DNA of 64,000 bases from Syngnathus acus (GCF_901709675.1 NC_051108.1:7114631-7178630); one strand, 5' to 3'. Counted from the stretch's first letter, positions 36,401 through 48,779 are shown. Notes: generated from the sequence alone by a model not told the origin. Program-made: numbers and translations.

Positions 36401-38721
36401 ATGGTGTTTTACAGCTAGCAATCCATCTGTCACCCCGTAAAGTTGCCGGACGAGTGTCAGTGTGCGTTAACGGGACTTTTCTGGCAAGTTAGCGCTCTCG
36501 CAGCTGCCTCACTCTCATGATTTAAGTTTCCCCGTCGCCGTAATGGCTTTCGCAGGTTTCGCCACCCCCGGTCGGGTCCCAAAGGTGAAGCTGGTCCCAC
36601 GCGCTCCCCTTGATTACCAGTGGCAGGCCGATGCATTTGATAACTTGGCCCTCACTAGGGACTTGCCCAACTTATTCAGTTGTGCCTCGTGGTGTTCTTT
36701 TTTTTTTTTTATCGTGCCATCATTGTGTCACTGAGGGTAGCATTTATATTTAAGATGAAAGTGGAGCAAGTCGGAAAATGCGAGCGAAGCTAGATGGGAA
36801 AGTGTCCTTGCCTCTGGGGTGGGGGGGAGCTGTGAGTTGGGGGTCCGCTATCTGGGTGGGTAGACCACAGGGGACGACCAGACAGGAAATGAAGACAGCG
36901 CGCCCAAAGGCAGCTCAGCTCGTTGAAGGTCAACCAAGTGTAGTATTTAGGTTAAGAAAGCTTTCATATATAACCTCCGGAGGGCCTTCGAGGAAATTTT
37001 CAGCGATGCCATTTTACAAAACTAATTTTAGGGATTTGTAAAACGTGTTTGCGAGCGTCGCAGTTTGACCGTGTCTTGTTATGTCTGCTTATGTTTTGAG
37101 ACGTGCTGACGGATCAGTAAAAGACAAACGGATTCCATCATCTCCCGTCGTTCGCCCGGGAGATATTTGAGAAGGAAGGAAGGAATGAATGGCATGGGGC
37201 CGCACAAAGAGGGAAAGCCGAGTGTCGTCTTTGAAGAATCTCTCGTTTGTATCGCGGCGGTGGGTTGTCATCGGAAGGGGACGCCCCGCGACACCCCTGA
37301 AGAACAACATGAAAGGCTAAATTTCACCTCACTGAGAGAGGAAATGATAAATCAGTGCCCGAAAAAGAGGAAACGATATGAATGTATCCTGCTGCCTGTT
37401 ACTGATAGCCTCGCGTCGGTCAATTTAAATTTTTTGGAATTATTCACTTATTTCTGTATTGACATTTTTATCTGTTCAGTAGTCTTGAGACTCATCCCGT
37501 TCAATAACAATGAGACTAAAATAAATAATTTAAAAACGTTTTCCACCATTAATGGGACCAAGAACTGAACCGAAGAGACAAGAAAACGTTTTGAAATACG
37601 GCGTTTTTTGGCGTGCAAAGCTCCAAGGCTCGACATAGCCCAATACGAACGTAATACTTCTTGTGTGATTTCCTGCGAAATTCTCACGAGAGATTCTTTT
37701 TACAGTGAGTGTCAGGAGAGCAGAAACGTGATTAGATTTTTTTTTCCCTCTTTATTTTATTCCGATCGAACTTGATGTCAGCATAGCAGAGGAGCTGATG
37801 GGAACTTAGCAGAACAATATCGGCAGGAGTCATCCTCACGAGACGGCGACTGTCCGCGTGAAGCAACCCGACGATCCATCAAGCGTCTGCTGCCATATTT
37901 CAGTTAGCAGTGAAAGAATGCAAGCCAAGCCCTTCCGTCCCCAGGAAGACGCCATTAGCATGTAAACGCAGCCCGGGCGTCCATAATGAACAAATCAGTT
38001 TTGACAGTGCAATTGAAGATAGAATGTACATATTTAAGCCCACGTTGAATGCGCTTTGGGGGCGAGAGTTATGATTTAAAGACGTCGGTGGGAGCGCTCG
38101 CAGCTGTACGCTTTAAAGCGGGAGTAACATCTGGGAAAAGACATTTACTTTTTGCTAGCATGTAGCGCTAAAGGGCCAAAACCAAGCGTGAAGCAACGTA
38201 TAAAAATGCACATTTGTAAGCGATTTTTAAAAGGTGAGAGACCCCACCCGCGTAAATTACCCCTCCCCCCCCAAAAAAATAGAAGAACTGGAACAAGCTA
38301 GGCTAACTGTTAACTTACCAGATCTAGTATTCTGCCACTACTTGGTTGCAACTGTGAGCTGTTTTAAAATGTACTTGAACGATTGTGACAGACGTGATGA
38401 TAGTGTCATTTAATTAGATATGGCAGACTACCACCCTCTCTAAGGACACACGCCAGGGTCTTTACTTTAATTGGTTGTCAGCGTGATTGCGATCTGGCAA
38501 AGGGCCCAGACAAATGTTAGGACGCGGCAGACGACCTGTTTCAAACATTTTGAGTTTGATTGGGTTACAAATTGTTACCTCTCGAACCGAAAGCTTTTTT
38601 GCAGATTTCATCTTGTCACGTATCGTTAGCGCTAAGTGTGGCCGAGGGCAGATGGTTTGCATCTGGAGTCAAATTAATTAAACACACGAGTCGGGGGGGG
38701 GGGGGGGGGGTATGAGGTTCA
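32469..38721. other. intergenic, no gene seen
   Basis: Apart from the CA microsatellite at 33295-33398 and a poly-G run at 38693-38710, no repeat or exon could be recognised. The frame at 36543-36734 (starts MAFAGFATPGRVPKVK) has no splice or homology support. Confidence 0.5.
33295..33398 (+). repeat. (CA)n microsatellite
   Basis: About 50 CA units with one CAAAC interruption near the start, in intergenic DNA. Confidence 0.97.
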
Positions 38722-39269
38722 TCACATTATGAAGGGAGAGACCACGATGACGACTTTGTTGACTCTGAGGAGCTGACCAAGTTCATCAACGGTCAAACGT
38801 GAGTTCTTGAACGTATGTTGCTTTGTTGTTCCGCAATTGCGGCGTCCTCCATCATTTAGGTTTGCCAGCCATTTGGCCTGGTGGATAGTACTTGAGGGAG
38901 AAGGCTCACCTTCAGTAGGCACGTCCTCCTTAGAAGTGTTGTAATAAAGATACGGAATATCTGTTTCGCATTACCCGCCGCCTCCCGAGGTTTGCTCTTA
39001 CAACTGCAGTAACGAGAGCCACATTTGTGCCGCGGGCAGGTTGTACGGTAACCTGAAGTAGGACGGTCTTTCTGTGCTGCTAAGGCCAGACATGAGAATC
39101 AAACAATATGCGTTGGACATTCCCGTAAGTTATAATAAAAGAAGTTTTAGATTCAAGATTCAAGAATTTTTATTCGCCATGTTTGGGCGTGTCAAACAAG
39201 GAATTTGACTTCGGTACATCACAGCCTCTGTTCAACATTTAGGTGACTAACAACACTCAGGACATGTGA
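38722..39269 (+). pseudogene. three exon-like blocks forming an interrupted reading frame, unidentified
   Basis: Block 1 (about 38722-38798) reads SHYEGRDHDDDFVDSEEL then TKFINGQ and meets a GTGAGT donor after two bases of a codon. Block 2 (39010-39124) follows a CTGCAG acceptor in the matching phase, reads NESHICAAGRLYGNLK, then TAG at 39059-39061, then DGLSVLLRPDMRIKQYALDI, and ends at GTAAGT. Block 3 (39243-39269) follows ATTTAG in phase and reads VTNNTQDM before TGA. The composition looks protein-like and the splice signals are consistent, but I do not recognise the protein. It may be a decayed gene or chance. Confidence 0.3.
39151..39215 (-). repeat. LINE-type 3' tail fragment
   Basis: Second copy of the 22459-22525 repeat with a few changes, ending in two ATTCAAG units on the plus strand. 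It lies between the second and third exon-like blocks at 39.0-39.3 kb. Confidence 0.5.
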
Positions 39270-39632
39270 AAAATGAAGTAGACTGTCCGATGTTTAACAG
39301 CGCTTCTCTGGTAAAAGTGATCCGGGATGGACAGCAGAGGACACAGAAAACACACCAAATAAGACAAAGAAACAGAGAGCGACTCACCGTGGCGGCCATC
39401 CGTGGCGCCATCATCAACATATTTTAGGAAATGTACCAGGCATCCAAGCAAAAAAAGCTTCAGATCAAATATCATCAGATTGCCGGTGAAATAAGTAATT
39501 CGATGAGATGCGGTAATGATCAAAACATATGGAGCTTTTATTTAAAAAAAAAAAATCTTAACATAGAGCAGGTGGAGCACTTATGAGCATCAACACAAAA
39601 CACGCCGCATCAAGTATTTGTTCCCTTTAGGT

Positions 39633-39959
39633 CACAGGTGTCAAACTCAAGGCCCGGGGGCCAGATACGGCCCGCCACATCATTTTATGTGGCCCGCGAA
39701 GACAAATTGTGCATCAAATTCGTGTGTCATTACTAGAATTGCAAATTGTCTTCACTTTTAATAACATCTTTTTTTTAACATTTGACCAGTTTTTACTCGT
39801 CTGATTTGAAAATGAGTTATTTGTCTGTTTGTTTTGTAGCTTCTACTGTATATAATATGAGGTGCTCATACATTTATTTGGGTTGACAGTCATAATGGCC
39901 CTCCGAAAGAAGCTATGACTACAATGCGGCCCGCGAAAAAAATGAGTTTGACACCCCTG
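39633..39959. mobile_element. short hAT-type MITE
   Basis: 327 bp. Starts CACAGGTGTCAAACTC and ends GAGTTTGACACCCCTG, with two mismatches between the ends; flanked by CTTTAGGT on both sides (39625-39632 and 39960-39967). Subterminal GGCCCG/CGGGCC repeats are typical of this group. No coding potential. Confidence 0.85.
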
Positions 39960-41361
39960 CTTTAGGTGATCTAGTGTGGCAGTCGTGAGCGGTCGCCTTT
40001 TTTGATGCTTTTGTGGTTTTTATTTTTGGGGGGAGGGGTGACAACAGGGTGTTTACTAGCCACAAAATGGATCAAGTCAGCCGAGAGAACTCTGTATTCT
40101 TTTGCTTCACTTTGCTGCTTTGAATCCCTCTCGGCCGCCATAAAGGTCCCTTGTGTTTGGGATCATTGCACCGACCGCCGCAAAGAGAAAACAGCCCACA
40201 TTTGTCCGAGCTGTTCTTTAAACAAGCGCAGAGCAGCGGGGAGGACGCCGTTTGTTCTGTTGCGGCCGACGGGCTGGAAAGAAAAGAAAAAACTAAACAA
40301 AAATTCTGTGATCACGTCTAATTTTTGCACGGTTGACATCATCCTCTAAGATCCCTGATACGAGCCTGCGGCGCCCTGGTGAGATTGTGAAGATTTCCTT
40401 TTATTGTTCTTCCTGTGATGATATGAGATGTTGGGGATTTATAAATCATCACACTGTTCCTGCTTCGCGGCCAACTTTTTTTCTTGGAGTTTATGGTTTG
40501 TGTGCCATTTTTTTTTGCTTTGTAGGGAATTCAATCTACATGGGCCAGATGTTTGGTTTTTCTTTTTCTTTTTTTTTTTTCTTCCTCGGAGTAAATCCAA
40601 TTATCACATTGTTTGAACGGATTACAACGTCTTGTGCTCAAAGTCATCTAAGGCCCAGTGATCAGATGTTGCCGTTTTTATTTGATATCGCTGGGACAAA
40701 GGACAACTTCAAGGAGGCAACCTGCCGAGTTCTCAAGGACGATTTGGTCTTCAGGACCATGCATGGCCTGTAGAAGAGCCCGGTGAACAATTCAACTTTG
40801 ACAACAAATGTATACAACGTTCACAGAACTAATTTGAACCATCTGCTGGACTTCTGAAGATGACATCAGTAAAACAGTTTCGAGGAATGCCTTCAAATTC
40901 AGATTTTGACCAACATTTTCAAAAAAATTGCATCAAGTCACCTCAAACTTATCCCTCAACAGTTGGCTTATGCCAAATAAATAGGCAGCATTTCCTTGAG
41001 AGTGTTCCACAAGGCTAACTGATTTTTGCAGTATCCTCTCTATAAATGTATTCTCCACTTGAGGTTAACCGGTGATGTTTGCAGTTCATCTGACTCACAC
41101 AATCCTCGCGGTGAGCAACACAAGATAGAAAGTCCCTCGGTGCTCGTAGTAACGTCAGCCATGGTGGGAAATAAATAAGATCTGGATTGTTTTTAAAGCA
41201 CAATATCAGCAAAATAACAAATTTGATGTATTTGAATTGACTTTTTTTTTTTTTTTATCTGTTCACTTGATTCTTGCTGAGATTCTTGAAGACTTCTTAT
41301 GCACTCCCCCATGACAAAGCAGTTCCACCAATGCATTTCCTCTTCCTGTGTTTGCCCACAG

Positions 41362-41424
41362 TGGAATTCTACTGAAGATTTGGTCCTTAGAAAAGCCAGT
41401 GAATGGGACGTGGAAGGACTTGAG
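41362..41424 (+). other. isolated exon-like block, unidentified
   Basis: 63 bp open in one frame: WNSTEDLVLRKASEWDVEGL plus E. It has a good polypyrimidine/CCCACAG acceptor and a GTTGGT donor. It could belong with the blocks at 38.7-39.3 kb. No family recognised. Confidence 0.22.
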
Positions 41425-44400
41425 GTTGGTTTCCTTTCACTGCTTTTGTTGCATCACATCTTGCTTTTTTTTTTTTTTTTTTGTCCGAGTCCAAACGTCT
41501 CTTCATTAAGCAGCCAGGCAGCAAAGCTCTTGACTTGACCGCTGTCGCTTACCGACCGTATCATACACTACATTCTGTAGGTACATACGTAGACTGAATG
41601 CTTCATTTTTGATTGACACTGCCAGAGACTGAGAGGTACAATCCTAATTTTGTAGCTGTCATAATGACCTCTCATATTCTCATCTGGTTGTTGGCTCTTT
41701 ATCTGTTAACTCCACCTGAGAGTCACCACTGCCCCCTGCTGGGAGCTTACTGGCTAGAGAGGAGCTAAACCCTGAGCATCAATCCCCCCCCCTGCATCAC
41801 CCATTCTGCTTTCTTGTTGATTTACTTTTTCCGAGACGCCGTTGAAGGCCAAGGGGAGGTGACCCTTTGTAAGGTCGCACAAACACAACTCAAGCAGAGG
41901 AAGACGCTAACCGCAGGTGGTCTAGCAGACTGGTGGTCGCTTTACGCAACACGGTTTTTAACCAGAAACAGAAACCATCAATGTTCGTGTCTGAAAACCA
42001 AAATGATTTGTAATTTATTGGCTTACAATGGTCCTGAAGTTTGTAACCGCTCAAGTATCAAAAACACCGCCAATATTCCGTCGTCACTCTGGTCGGCATT
42101 TTCCGTACACTCACTTTCTCAGCCATCCCATGTGGACGTGGGCTGAGCGCCCCTCAAAATCCTCGTCATAGGGGGAGAAGATTGAAAAAGTGTTTCAAAA
42201 CATTGAAAGAGGCCCTCTTTTGGGGCTATGGGAGCCATTGTATCACTGGCAATGCAACCTGCATGAAAATTGGATTCGGAGGCCTTCCTGACGCAGGGAA
42301 TGTGTTCATGCGAGAGCGAGCGAGGCAGGGGGAGCTTGGAAGAGAGAGCCGGGCCAACGGGGCCAGTGGGGGGAAATAAGGATAAGAGCCTCTTCAAAGC
42401 AACACATCTACTGAAGAAGCCCGCGTCCTGATTAGTGTGGGAAGACTAGTGGCTGAGAAGACAAAAAAAAGGGGGGCGGGGATGGTGCTTAAAGATTCCT
42501 GTCACCTTCACGGAACCTTTACTGGGACGACACGGTGACACATGAGCTGGAGGCCTTGATCTTGGTCCGAACCTGTTTCCACTTGTCCGCTTCTTTTCCC
42601 TCCTCCTCCGAGCAGCGGGCGCCTTCCACCCGAGTCATCCCCTTGAAATAGGCTAATTGTGTTCAGTTGACCTCTTTGGATGCAACGGACCTCGCGAGTT
42701 AATCACGCAGCAAAGCCTCTTAGTGACAGCCGGGCCCTTAATTGCATACCATCAATCTGGTCGCCAGCAAATCTTCGCATTCCATCCGCATGGGAATGAG
42801 TCAATGGCGCGGCTTTTGGGATGAGGCAAATCTTGCCCACATCCTTCCAAAAATGTCACTTTCCATCTATGCCAAATTGTGGGGGGGGGTCCAAACGCAG
42901 GAACATTCAGGGCAGTGCAGCGGGTTAGCGGTTAGAACATGTGGCCACCCAATTTGTTATTGTTTACATGGAGATGGCAGTGGGGTGTTTCTTCCAACCG
43001 CGCGATGCCCAGCAGTCTTGCCTATGCCAGCTCCGCTCTTATGGCGTCTCGGGGCCCCTCAGCAGACGCCCGAGCCATCGGGGCCTTTTCTGCGACCGAA
43101 AACGTTCACGGTCAAACAAAGCGAGCAGCGTGACAATAAATGGGGAATGCAGGTGGCCACCGGGTGGGGTGGATTCATTTTTGTGTGTGCGCGCCGAGAT
43201 TCTCGGTTCATCTGCTCGCTCCACGCTAAGCCCTGGGAAGTGAGGTGAAAACACTAACCTTTTCCACAAAGCAATAACTTCCCACCATGACATCGAAGCA
43301 ACATCGCTTGGGTTGTTTCTCGCCTCTCGCTGTGAGAATGTCAGCCGAGCTCTTTTCATCTGAGGGGGAATCCTATCTGATTTACTTTGGCTGCGGCGCC
43401 TGTTTGTACGGGGCCATGTTTCATTTGAATATCAAAGGCGGGCGAGGAGGTGGCCAGACACTTTAGATGCAATATTTTGGACTTCCCTCCAGGAATGCGA
43501 CGGCTTCAATGTGGAAGAGCAAGTGACACAGTGGCGCTTCTGTGACGGCGGCCCGATGCTAATCTATCAGGCCTCTCCGACGCAAATGAGATGATCCCAT
43601 TTGCATCTCAGTGCGCTCCTCTCCACGCTTCAAACGCCGTATGAGGGATCTGTTCCATTATTTGTCCATTAACCCTGAGGAACCGCGGTGGCCAACATGT
43701 CCCTTCTGGTGTCGTGTTCGTATTTAGCACGCCGAGTCACAATGGAGGCTCCTGTTCAGCTACTCGTGCCCTGTCCAGATTTACCTTGTTGTCCTCTCAG
43801 TTGGCTTTTATTTAGTTCTCTGTTTTCTGTACGTCTGTGTAAACCAAATTATATGAAAACAAAAGTGTTTGCTTGGTGCGAACATGAAATAGTGGTGACA
43901 CACACACCTTATCCATCATGTCAACAACAATTTATTTAGCACTGAGTAAACATAAGAATGTTTCTTTCTTTGTCTTTAAGGTTGGACGATAATATTAGAC
44001 TAATATTGGACACCCGGATTCTGCATATAATCTGAAAAAAAATCACATACCGGTAAGTGTATTTTTTCCCAGTTGTCATTAGCTAATGTAGCAATTTTTG
44101 CTAGCCATTTTACATGAGCAAGGCTATTCATTTGTTCTCTCGTTGCCCTCAAGCGCCATTGTCATCGTAGCATTTGAGAATACGAGGCTAGAAATAACCA
44201 AAACAAAGACTCCCGATGGCATTATCTTACCCTCATGTTTACATTGAGAGTTAAATACACAAGACCCTTGTTCATTGTTCATCCATTATTTTTGTTAGCA
44301 AACTTTTCTGGTTCCCAGTGATGCGTCCAATGTCCTGCGGTGCTATTATCTTTTGTTTAGATTTTACATTTGAGACATTAAAAGTCAAGCTAAAATGCCT

Positions 44401-45400
44401 GCTGGCACGATGCAAGCAGATCCGACGAGGCGATGTCGGCAAACAAAAACATGGTTAAAAGCGCTGTGTTCTCAAGAGCAAGAAAAACTCTTTATCACCC
44501 CCCTTCCCCCGAGTCTTTTCTTTTTAAAGACCGAACCAGCATTTTTTGGTTTGCAAAACAGAGCCTCATCTTGTTTCACAATCGCTGTTGACCATATTGT
44601 TCACCCCCTGTCCATCATGAGCAAAACAGGCTGACTTCATCTTTGTTTTTAGATTGTATACAACAGAGACACAAAAAGGATGACATACATTTTAGAATTT
44701 ATTCCCCTTGCGCATTGTTAATAGTCATTGAAGACATGTGCTTGAAATTGTTCTTACATTGTTGATATTTACACTAAACCGTTTATGGCAAGGACTTTTC
44801 CTCAGATTACGTATCGTATTATTCTCCCTTGTGTTTAATTTTGAGCCATTATTCTGCTTCAAAGCTGTGATCGTAGATCAGCTTGATTTACTTCTTGACC
44901 CAACTTGCACAGCCTACTGCGGGACATGTTTCTGATAAAGGTCCCTATAGGTGTCAATAAATCTTGAGATTGAAAAGGAATTTCCGCTTGGCTGTGTAAA
45001 AGCCAAAAAAAAAAAAAGCCAAGAAAGGATTCGAGAAAATCACGTGGATTGTGTTTGTAAAGTTGGGTGGTAATTGAAGTCATGTCAAGTCCATTTTATT
45101 TATTCAGTATAGTGCAAAAAAAACGGTGTTATTCATATAGCCAGAGGAAAAAGACTACTGTACATGACAGTACTAAAGTACTATTGTGTGTGTACATGTG
45201 TTGCTGTTTCATTTGTGATCAATTATCCATTGCCTAAGGCTTAACAGAGCCACACATCCATCCATCCTTTTATAGAAATAGGCACATAACAAAATGTTAT
45301 TTGTGTATTTTCACATTTCCCATGCTCCAATGTCATTCTAGAGAGAGAGACCTAACTATAAAAAAAGTAAAATGTTTTGTTTTGGCTGTCAGTTTCGGAA
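41425..45400. other. intergenic upstream of mrps18a
   Basis: No gene recognised. The 168-codon frame at 42742-43248 has no domain and odd composition, and is probably chance in a GC-richer patch. Confidence 0.5.
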
Positions 45401-45502
45401 GACGTGCTCTTTTTACTTCACCCGGTGGCTGCAGTTACACATCCTGACCTCTCATGTCGCTGTTTTTAATCTCGTCAACGGAAGCGGGCAAGGTCAGAAA
45501 TC

Positions 45503-45513
45503 CAAGATGGCGG
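45503..45513 (+). promoter_or_regulatory. YY1-type element at the mrps18a start codon
   Basis: CAAGATGGCGG overlaps the initiation codon. AAGATGGCGGC is the classical YY1 site, common just downstream of transcription starts of mitochondrial and ribosomal housekeeping genes, where its ATG serves as the start codon. An ETS-like CGGAAGC lies about 25 bp upstream at 45479-45485. Confidence 0.55.
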
Positions 45514-46780
45514 CCCGCGGTCTTTTGCGATCCGTCTGGAGCTCGTTTACGACCTTTAACGGCGGTATTAGTGGACATTTAGCTGCGCTGCAAAGGACAC
45601 CGCAACTGTTGCATTCAGTCTGTCTAAGGAGAGGAATCCGGCAAGGTGAGATGTTTTAATGCCACTTTTAGAATCGTGTGTGCGCGCGCGCTGGTACATC
45701 AATTTCATCCAGATGCTTCCCTCTAATTGTTCAACGATTGGAATATTGAAGCACTACAAGTAACATGTTTCCTCTGTTTATTTCTACAGTCGTGGAAAAG
45801 CACGAGGACAGAACGGTGACTGTAAGTATCATGAAAACAATCATAATATCCAGTGCATTATGATTATTGTGTGCGTGTATAATTCATTTCCAATGTGCCC
45901 AATTAATTTATACAAATGTCTGCCAGATTGAAGGAAAAATATTGGAAACTGCAGCCGCACCTGACCCTCCAAACCCCAGTGCCAAGTGTCCAATTTATAG
46001 ATGGAACCTGCAGCATAAATACAACTACATGGTAAATATCTATTCTGTGATTGATATAAATAAACCGAGTCACCTTTAAAATATTTTTTCCTCCTCTACC
46101 TTGACAGGATGTGTTGCTACTTAGTCAGTTCATCAGGTCAGATGGAGGGATGCTACCCAAAAGAGTCACAGGTCTTTGTCCTGAGGAGCATCGCAAAGTT
46201 GCCGTGTGTGTGCAAATGGCTCACAGGGCAGGTGCGTACTGATGCCTCCGTCACTCCCGTGATACTTTATATTCGTGGCCAAATACTTTTGCAGGAACTG
46301 CTGTGGATAGATGCTGGTGGTGTTTCACATAGAATACTAAATGCACAAATGTTTACAGTGCGCTCAGTTACTGCCATGCAAGTATTTTTCATAAATTACT
46401 GTTATCACAGTATGACATTACTCCTGCATTAGCCTACGACGCTATCAGCTGCGCGTAAACAATAGATCTTATTTTGGTTTTGGGCCCAAGGTTTGCTTCC
46501 CAACCACAGACCCAAACTTCCAGAGGGCCACATTCCAAAGCCCAAACCTCAACTCAACAGGTGATGCCAACATTTTGTCACACACAGAATATTATGTTTT
46601 AAACTAAATCCTCAGTCTGTCTCATCTTCTTCCAGATACCTGACCCGCTGGTCCATCAAATCAGTCAAGCCCATCTACAAACGCGGGCTAAAATGGTGCA
46701 AGAAACGCATGGCTGTTGGAAGCTCCCTGCTCAAGGATAACGTGCGATATGGCCCCAGGCCCATTTACACTAAACACTGA
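45507..46780 (+). CDS. mrps18a: mitochondrial ribosomal protein S18A (mL66), 6 exons
   Basis: Structural protein of the mitochondrial ribosome, bS18 family; the vertebrate S18A paralogue sits in the large subunit as mL66. Coding exons: 45507-45645, 45790-45821, 45927-46031, 46108-46231, 46491-46560, 46636-46780. All junctions are GT/AG, the phases agree, and the sum is 615 nt (204 aa), close to the human length of about 196. Residues 1-45 are rich in Arg/Ser/Leu with no acidic residue, as expected of a mitochondrial targeting peptide. Recognisable pieces are [48 protein letters not shown] and the C-terminal [11 protein letters not shown]. The ATG sits in an AAGATGGCGGC context. It is convergent with rsph9. 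Confidence 0.96.
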
Positions 46781-47109
46781 AGGATGCCTGTGTCGCAGCT
46801 GCTGGAACTACAGATTTAAATCAGGGTGAGGACTCGTCTAGACCATTTAATTCAGCCTCCCATGTAATTTTGAAAACAAAAAACAAACTCAGAGTTTTTT
46901 GCATCTAAAGTTAGCATGATTTGGGAGGATTGAAATGTAGGGAAAAAAACGTAATCATTTTGATTGCTGTCTGTTTGCGCCAGGCAAATGGATGCAACAA
47001 CCGTTTATATTACATTCTTATTTTTATGAGTGTGACATCTTCCATCTACTTTGTTGATCTTCTTAAAAAAAGAAAAAAACCCTCAAAGTGGTTAAGTAAT
47101 CGTCAGGTA

Positions 47110-47115
47110 AATAAA
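47110..47115 (+). terminator. mrps18a: mrps18a poly(A) signal
   Basis: AATAAA 330 bp past the mrps18a stop, followed within 25-45 bp by a T/GT-rich stretch, as expected for a cleavage site. It lies about 110 bp before the rsph9 stop codon on the other strand, so the two 3'UTRs are likely to meet or overlap. Confidence 0.55.
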
Positions 47116-47222
47116 ATCTGGGATGTAATGTTGATTTTGTTTTCATTGTTTTTATAATGATTCAAATTGAATGAAACAATAAGACAAATACATTTAGTCA
47201 TACAGAACGCTACACCTTTCTT

Positions 47223-48443
47223 TTAAAGCATGAACGGTAGGTCCAAATTCTTGGTCCCGTAGCCGATGTAGATGAACCCGTGCAGTGGCGTCATGGGCAC
47301 GTGATAGAAGGTCAGGCCCAACCACAACAAGCTGCGAATCACGCATACTTTGTTGGCACTCTCAAACTGAAGACTCCACGATCCTAGACAGGCAGAAATA
47401 TTGAAACAATGAATTACAATATTACCTACGGTGAACCTCACGTCTCACTGTCACCTTTTGGAATGTCCTCACTCAGCGGATCCAGGAAGTCCAAAGCAGG
47501 GTTCAAATCGGCCATTTCCCACAGGGATTTCTTTTTTAAGTTCTTGGGCTGGGAGAAGTGAAGAAAATTTTCAAGTTTCCCCGCCTGGGTGTAGGAGAGA
47601 CCTGAGACAGACATTGCGTTCAGTTTTTCCCGCCGAGCATCTCTGTGTCCGCACGTGAAAGCGATTGACGCCACGCTCACCGCCAAAGCTGCGATTAATC
47701 TGGACGATGCCGTGCGTGCTGTTGATGAAGGCGCCCCGCGGCACCACGGCGGCTTCCTCGTTGATGTGGTGAACTGTCACAGCCAGCCTCGTCTCCTCCG
47801 TCACTTTGGTCTGAACACGAGTGCAAATCCAAACTGGATTTATTCCGTTCACATATGTTCTATTTAGTGTTCATCTGATTTTCTCCATTCATTGCCAAAT
47901 CTGCCTTAATGTGGTTTATTTTGTCACAGTCTTCAAATACGTAAACCGACCTGAAACTGTGCTAATTACTCACTGTCGATTCCTCCACCGAAGGATCGTG
48001 TCTTTCTGCTTGTTGTCGGGACTCGTACACGAATGATGGGTCGCCTTCGAATCGACCCTTTGCTGTTTTGGACACGTCCGTGATCATTTCAGCCGTGGTC
48101 GTGGGGATCAGGAACCAGTCGATACAATTGAAGCTAGGAGCCCAGGCCAGAATGAATCATTAAGACAAACGTGCGGTTTGAAAAGAATTCAATACTCAAT
48201 TCAATATGCGTGTCACCTGTAGAAATGCTGCGTGTCCTTAAGCTCGTCAGCCCTTCTCCCCTGAGCGATGAAATAGTGCTCCTTTAAACCGAGTATCTTG
48301 CCCCAAAACAACACTCGATTGAACTTGTAGTTTTTCTTCAAAATAATCAGTGACGTTTGTAGAGCTGCCCTTTGCTCGGTGTTTAAAATGCACCCGCTGC
48401 CCGCAACCAGCTCCAACGAGTAGGATAACGAATTAGCGTCCAT
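47223..48443 (-). CDS. rsph9: radial spoke head protein 9, 5 exons
   Basis: Component of the radial spoke head in motile cilia and flagella, which signals between the central pair and the dynein arms; human RSPH9 loss causes primary ciliary dyskinesia. Exons in transcript order: 48217-48443, 47974-48133, 47681-47810, 47455-47601, 47223-47383. Phases agree and sum to 825 nt (274 aa; human about 276). Starts MDANSLSYSLELVAGSG, contains KGRFEGDPSFVYE and KKSLWEMADLNPALDFLD, and ends GTKNLDLPFML, the family C-terminus. The gene is full length with no damage. It faces mrps18a tail to tail and has a perfect X-box upstream. Confidence 0.97.
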
Positions 48444-48660
48444 TGTTATTGTTCGTGCGTTATAATGGCTGTCTGGGCCGTTATTAGCTCGCTAGCCACC
48501 GCCGGACAACGCTTCCGCGCATGGAGTTTGGTCGTTATAGTGTCAGTAAACTCACTCGTCATAAATTATTAGCTAATGCTTCGTTCTCGAAAGTTTTCCA
48601 TGGACTAGTAATGGTTTTAGCGTCAATTTCTCGTCCTGCGAGCCGGAGCATTGCTTCCGG

Positions 48661-48674
48661 GTCACCATGGCAAC
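48661..48674 (-). promoter_or_regulatory. RFX X-box upstream of rsph9
   Basis: GTCACCATGGCAAC is an exact match to the symmetric X-box consensus GTNRCC(0-3N)RGYAAC bound by RFX factors, with a 2-bp spacer. It lies 218 bp upstream of the rsph9 start codon in a GC-rich segment. RFX2/RFX3 with FOXJ1 are known activators of motile-cilium genes, so position and target class agree. The site is near-palindromic, so strand is nominal. Confidence 0.8.
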
Positions 48675-48779
48675 GCATACACAAACCATTGGTTGGTGCG
48701 CGCCGAGCAGCGATGATGACGTGGCGGAACGTCAAAATATTTAAATATGTTGGCGCCGCCCAAGAGAAAGAGCAGTTTT

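Noticed and set aside
36543-36734. Frame starting MAFAGFATPG as a small gene
   Set aside because: No recognisable family, ends in a T-run-encoded Phe stretch, and no promoter or polyadenylation support.
40333-40773. 146-codon plus-strand frame as an exon
   Set aside because: Only the last ~45 codons look protein-like, and no donor joins them in phase to the block at 41362-41424; mentioned only as a weak neighbour of the 38.7-kb blocks.
42742-43248. 168-codon plus-strand frame as a gene
   Set aside because: No domain, no splice context, and overlapping frames of similar length in the same GC-richer patch.
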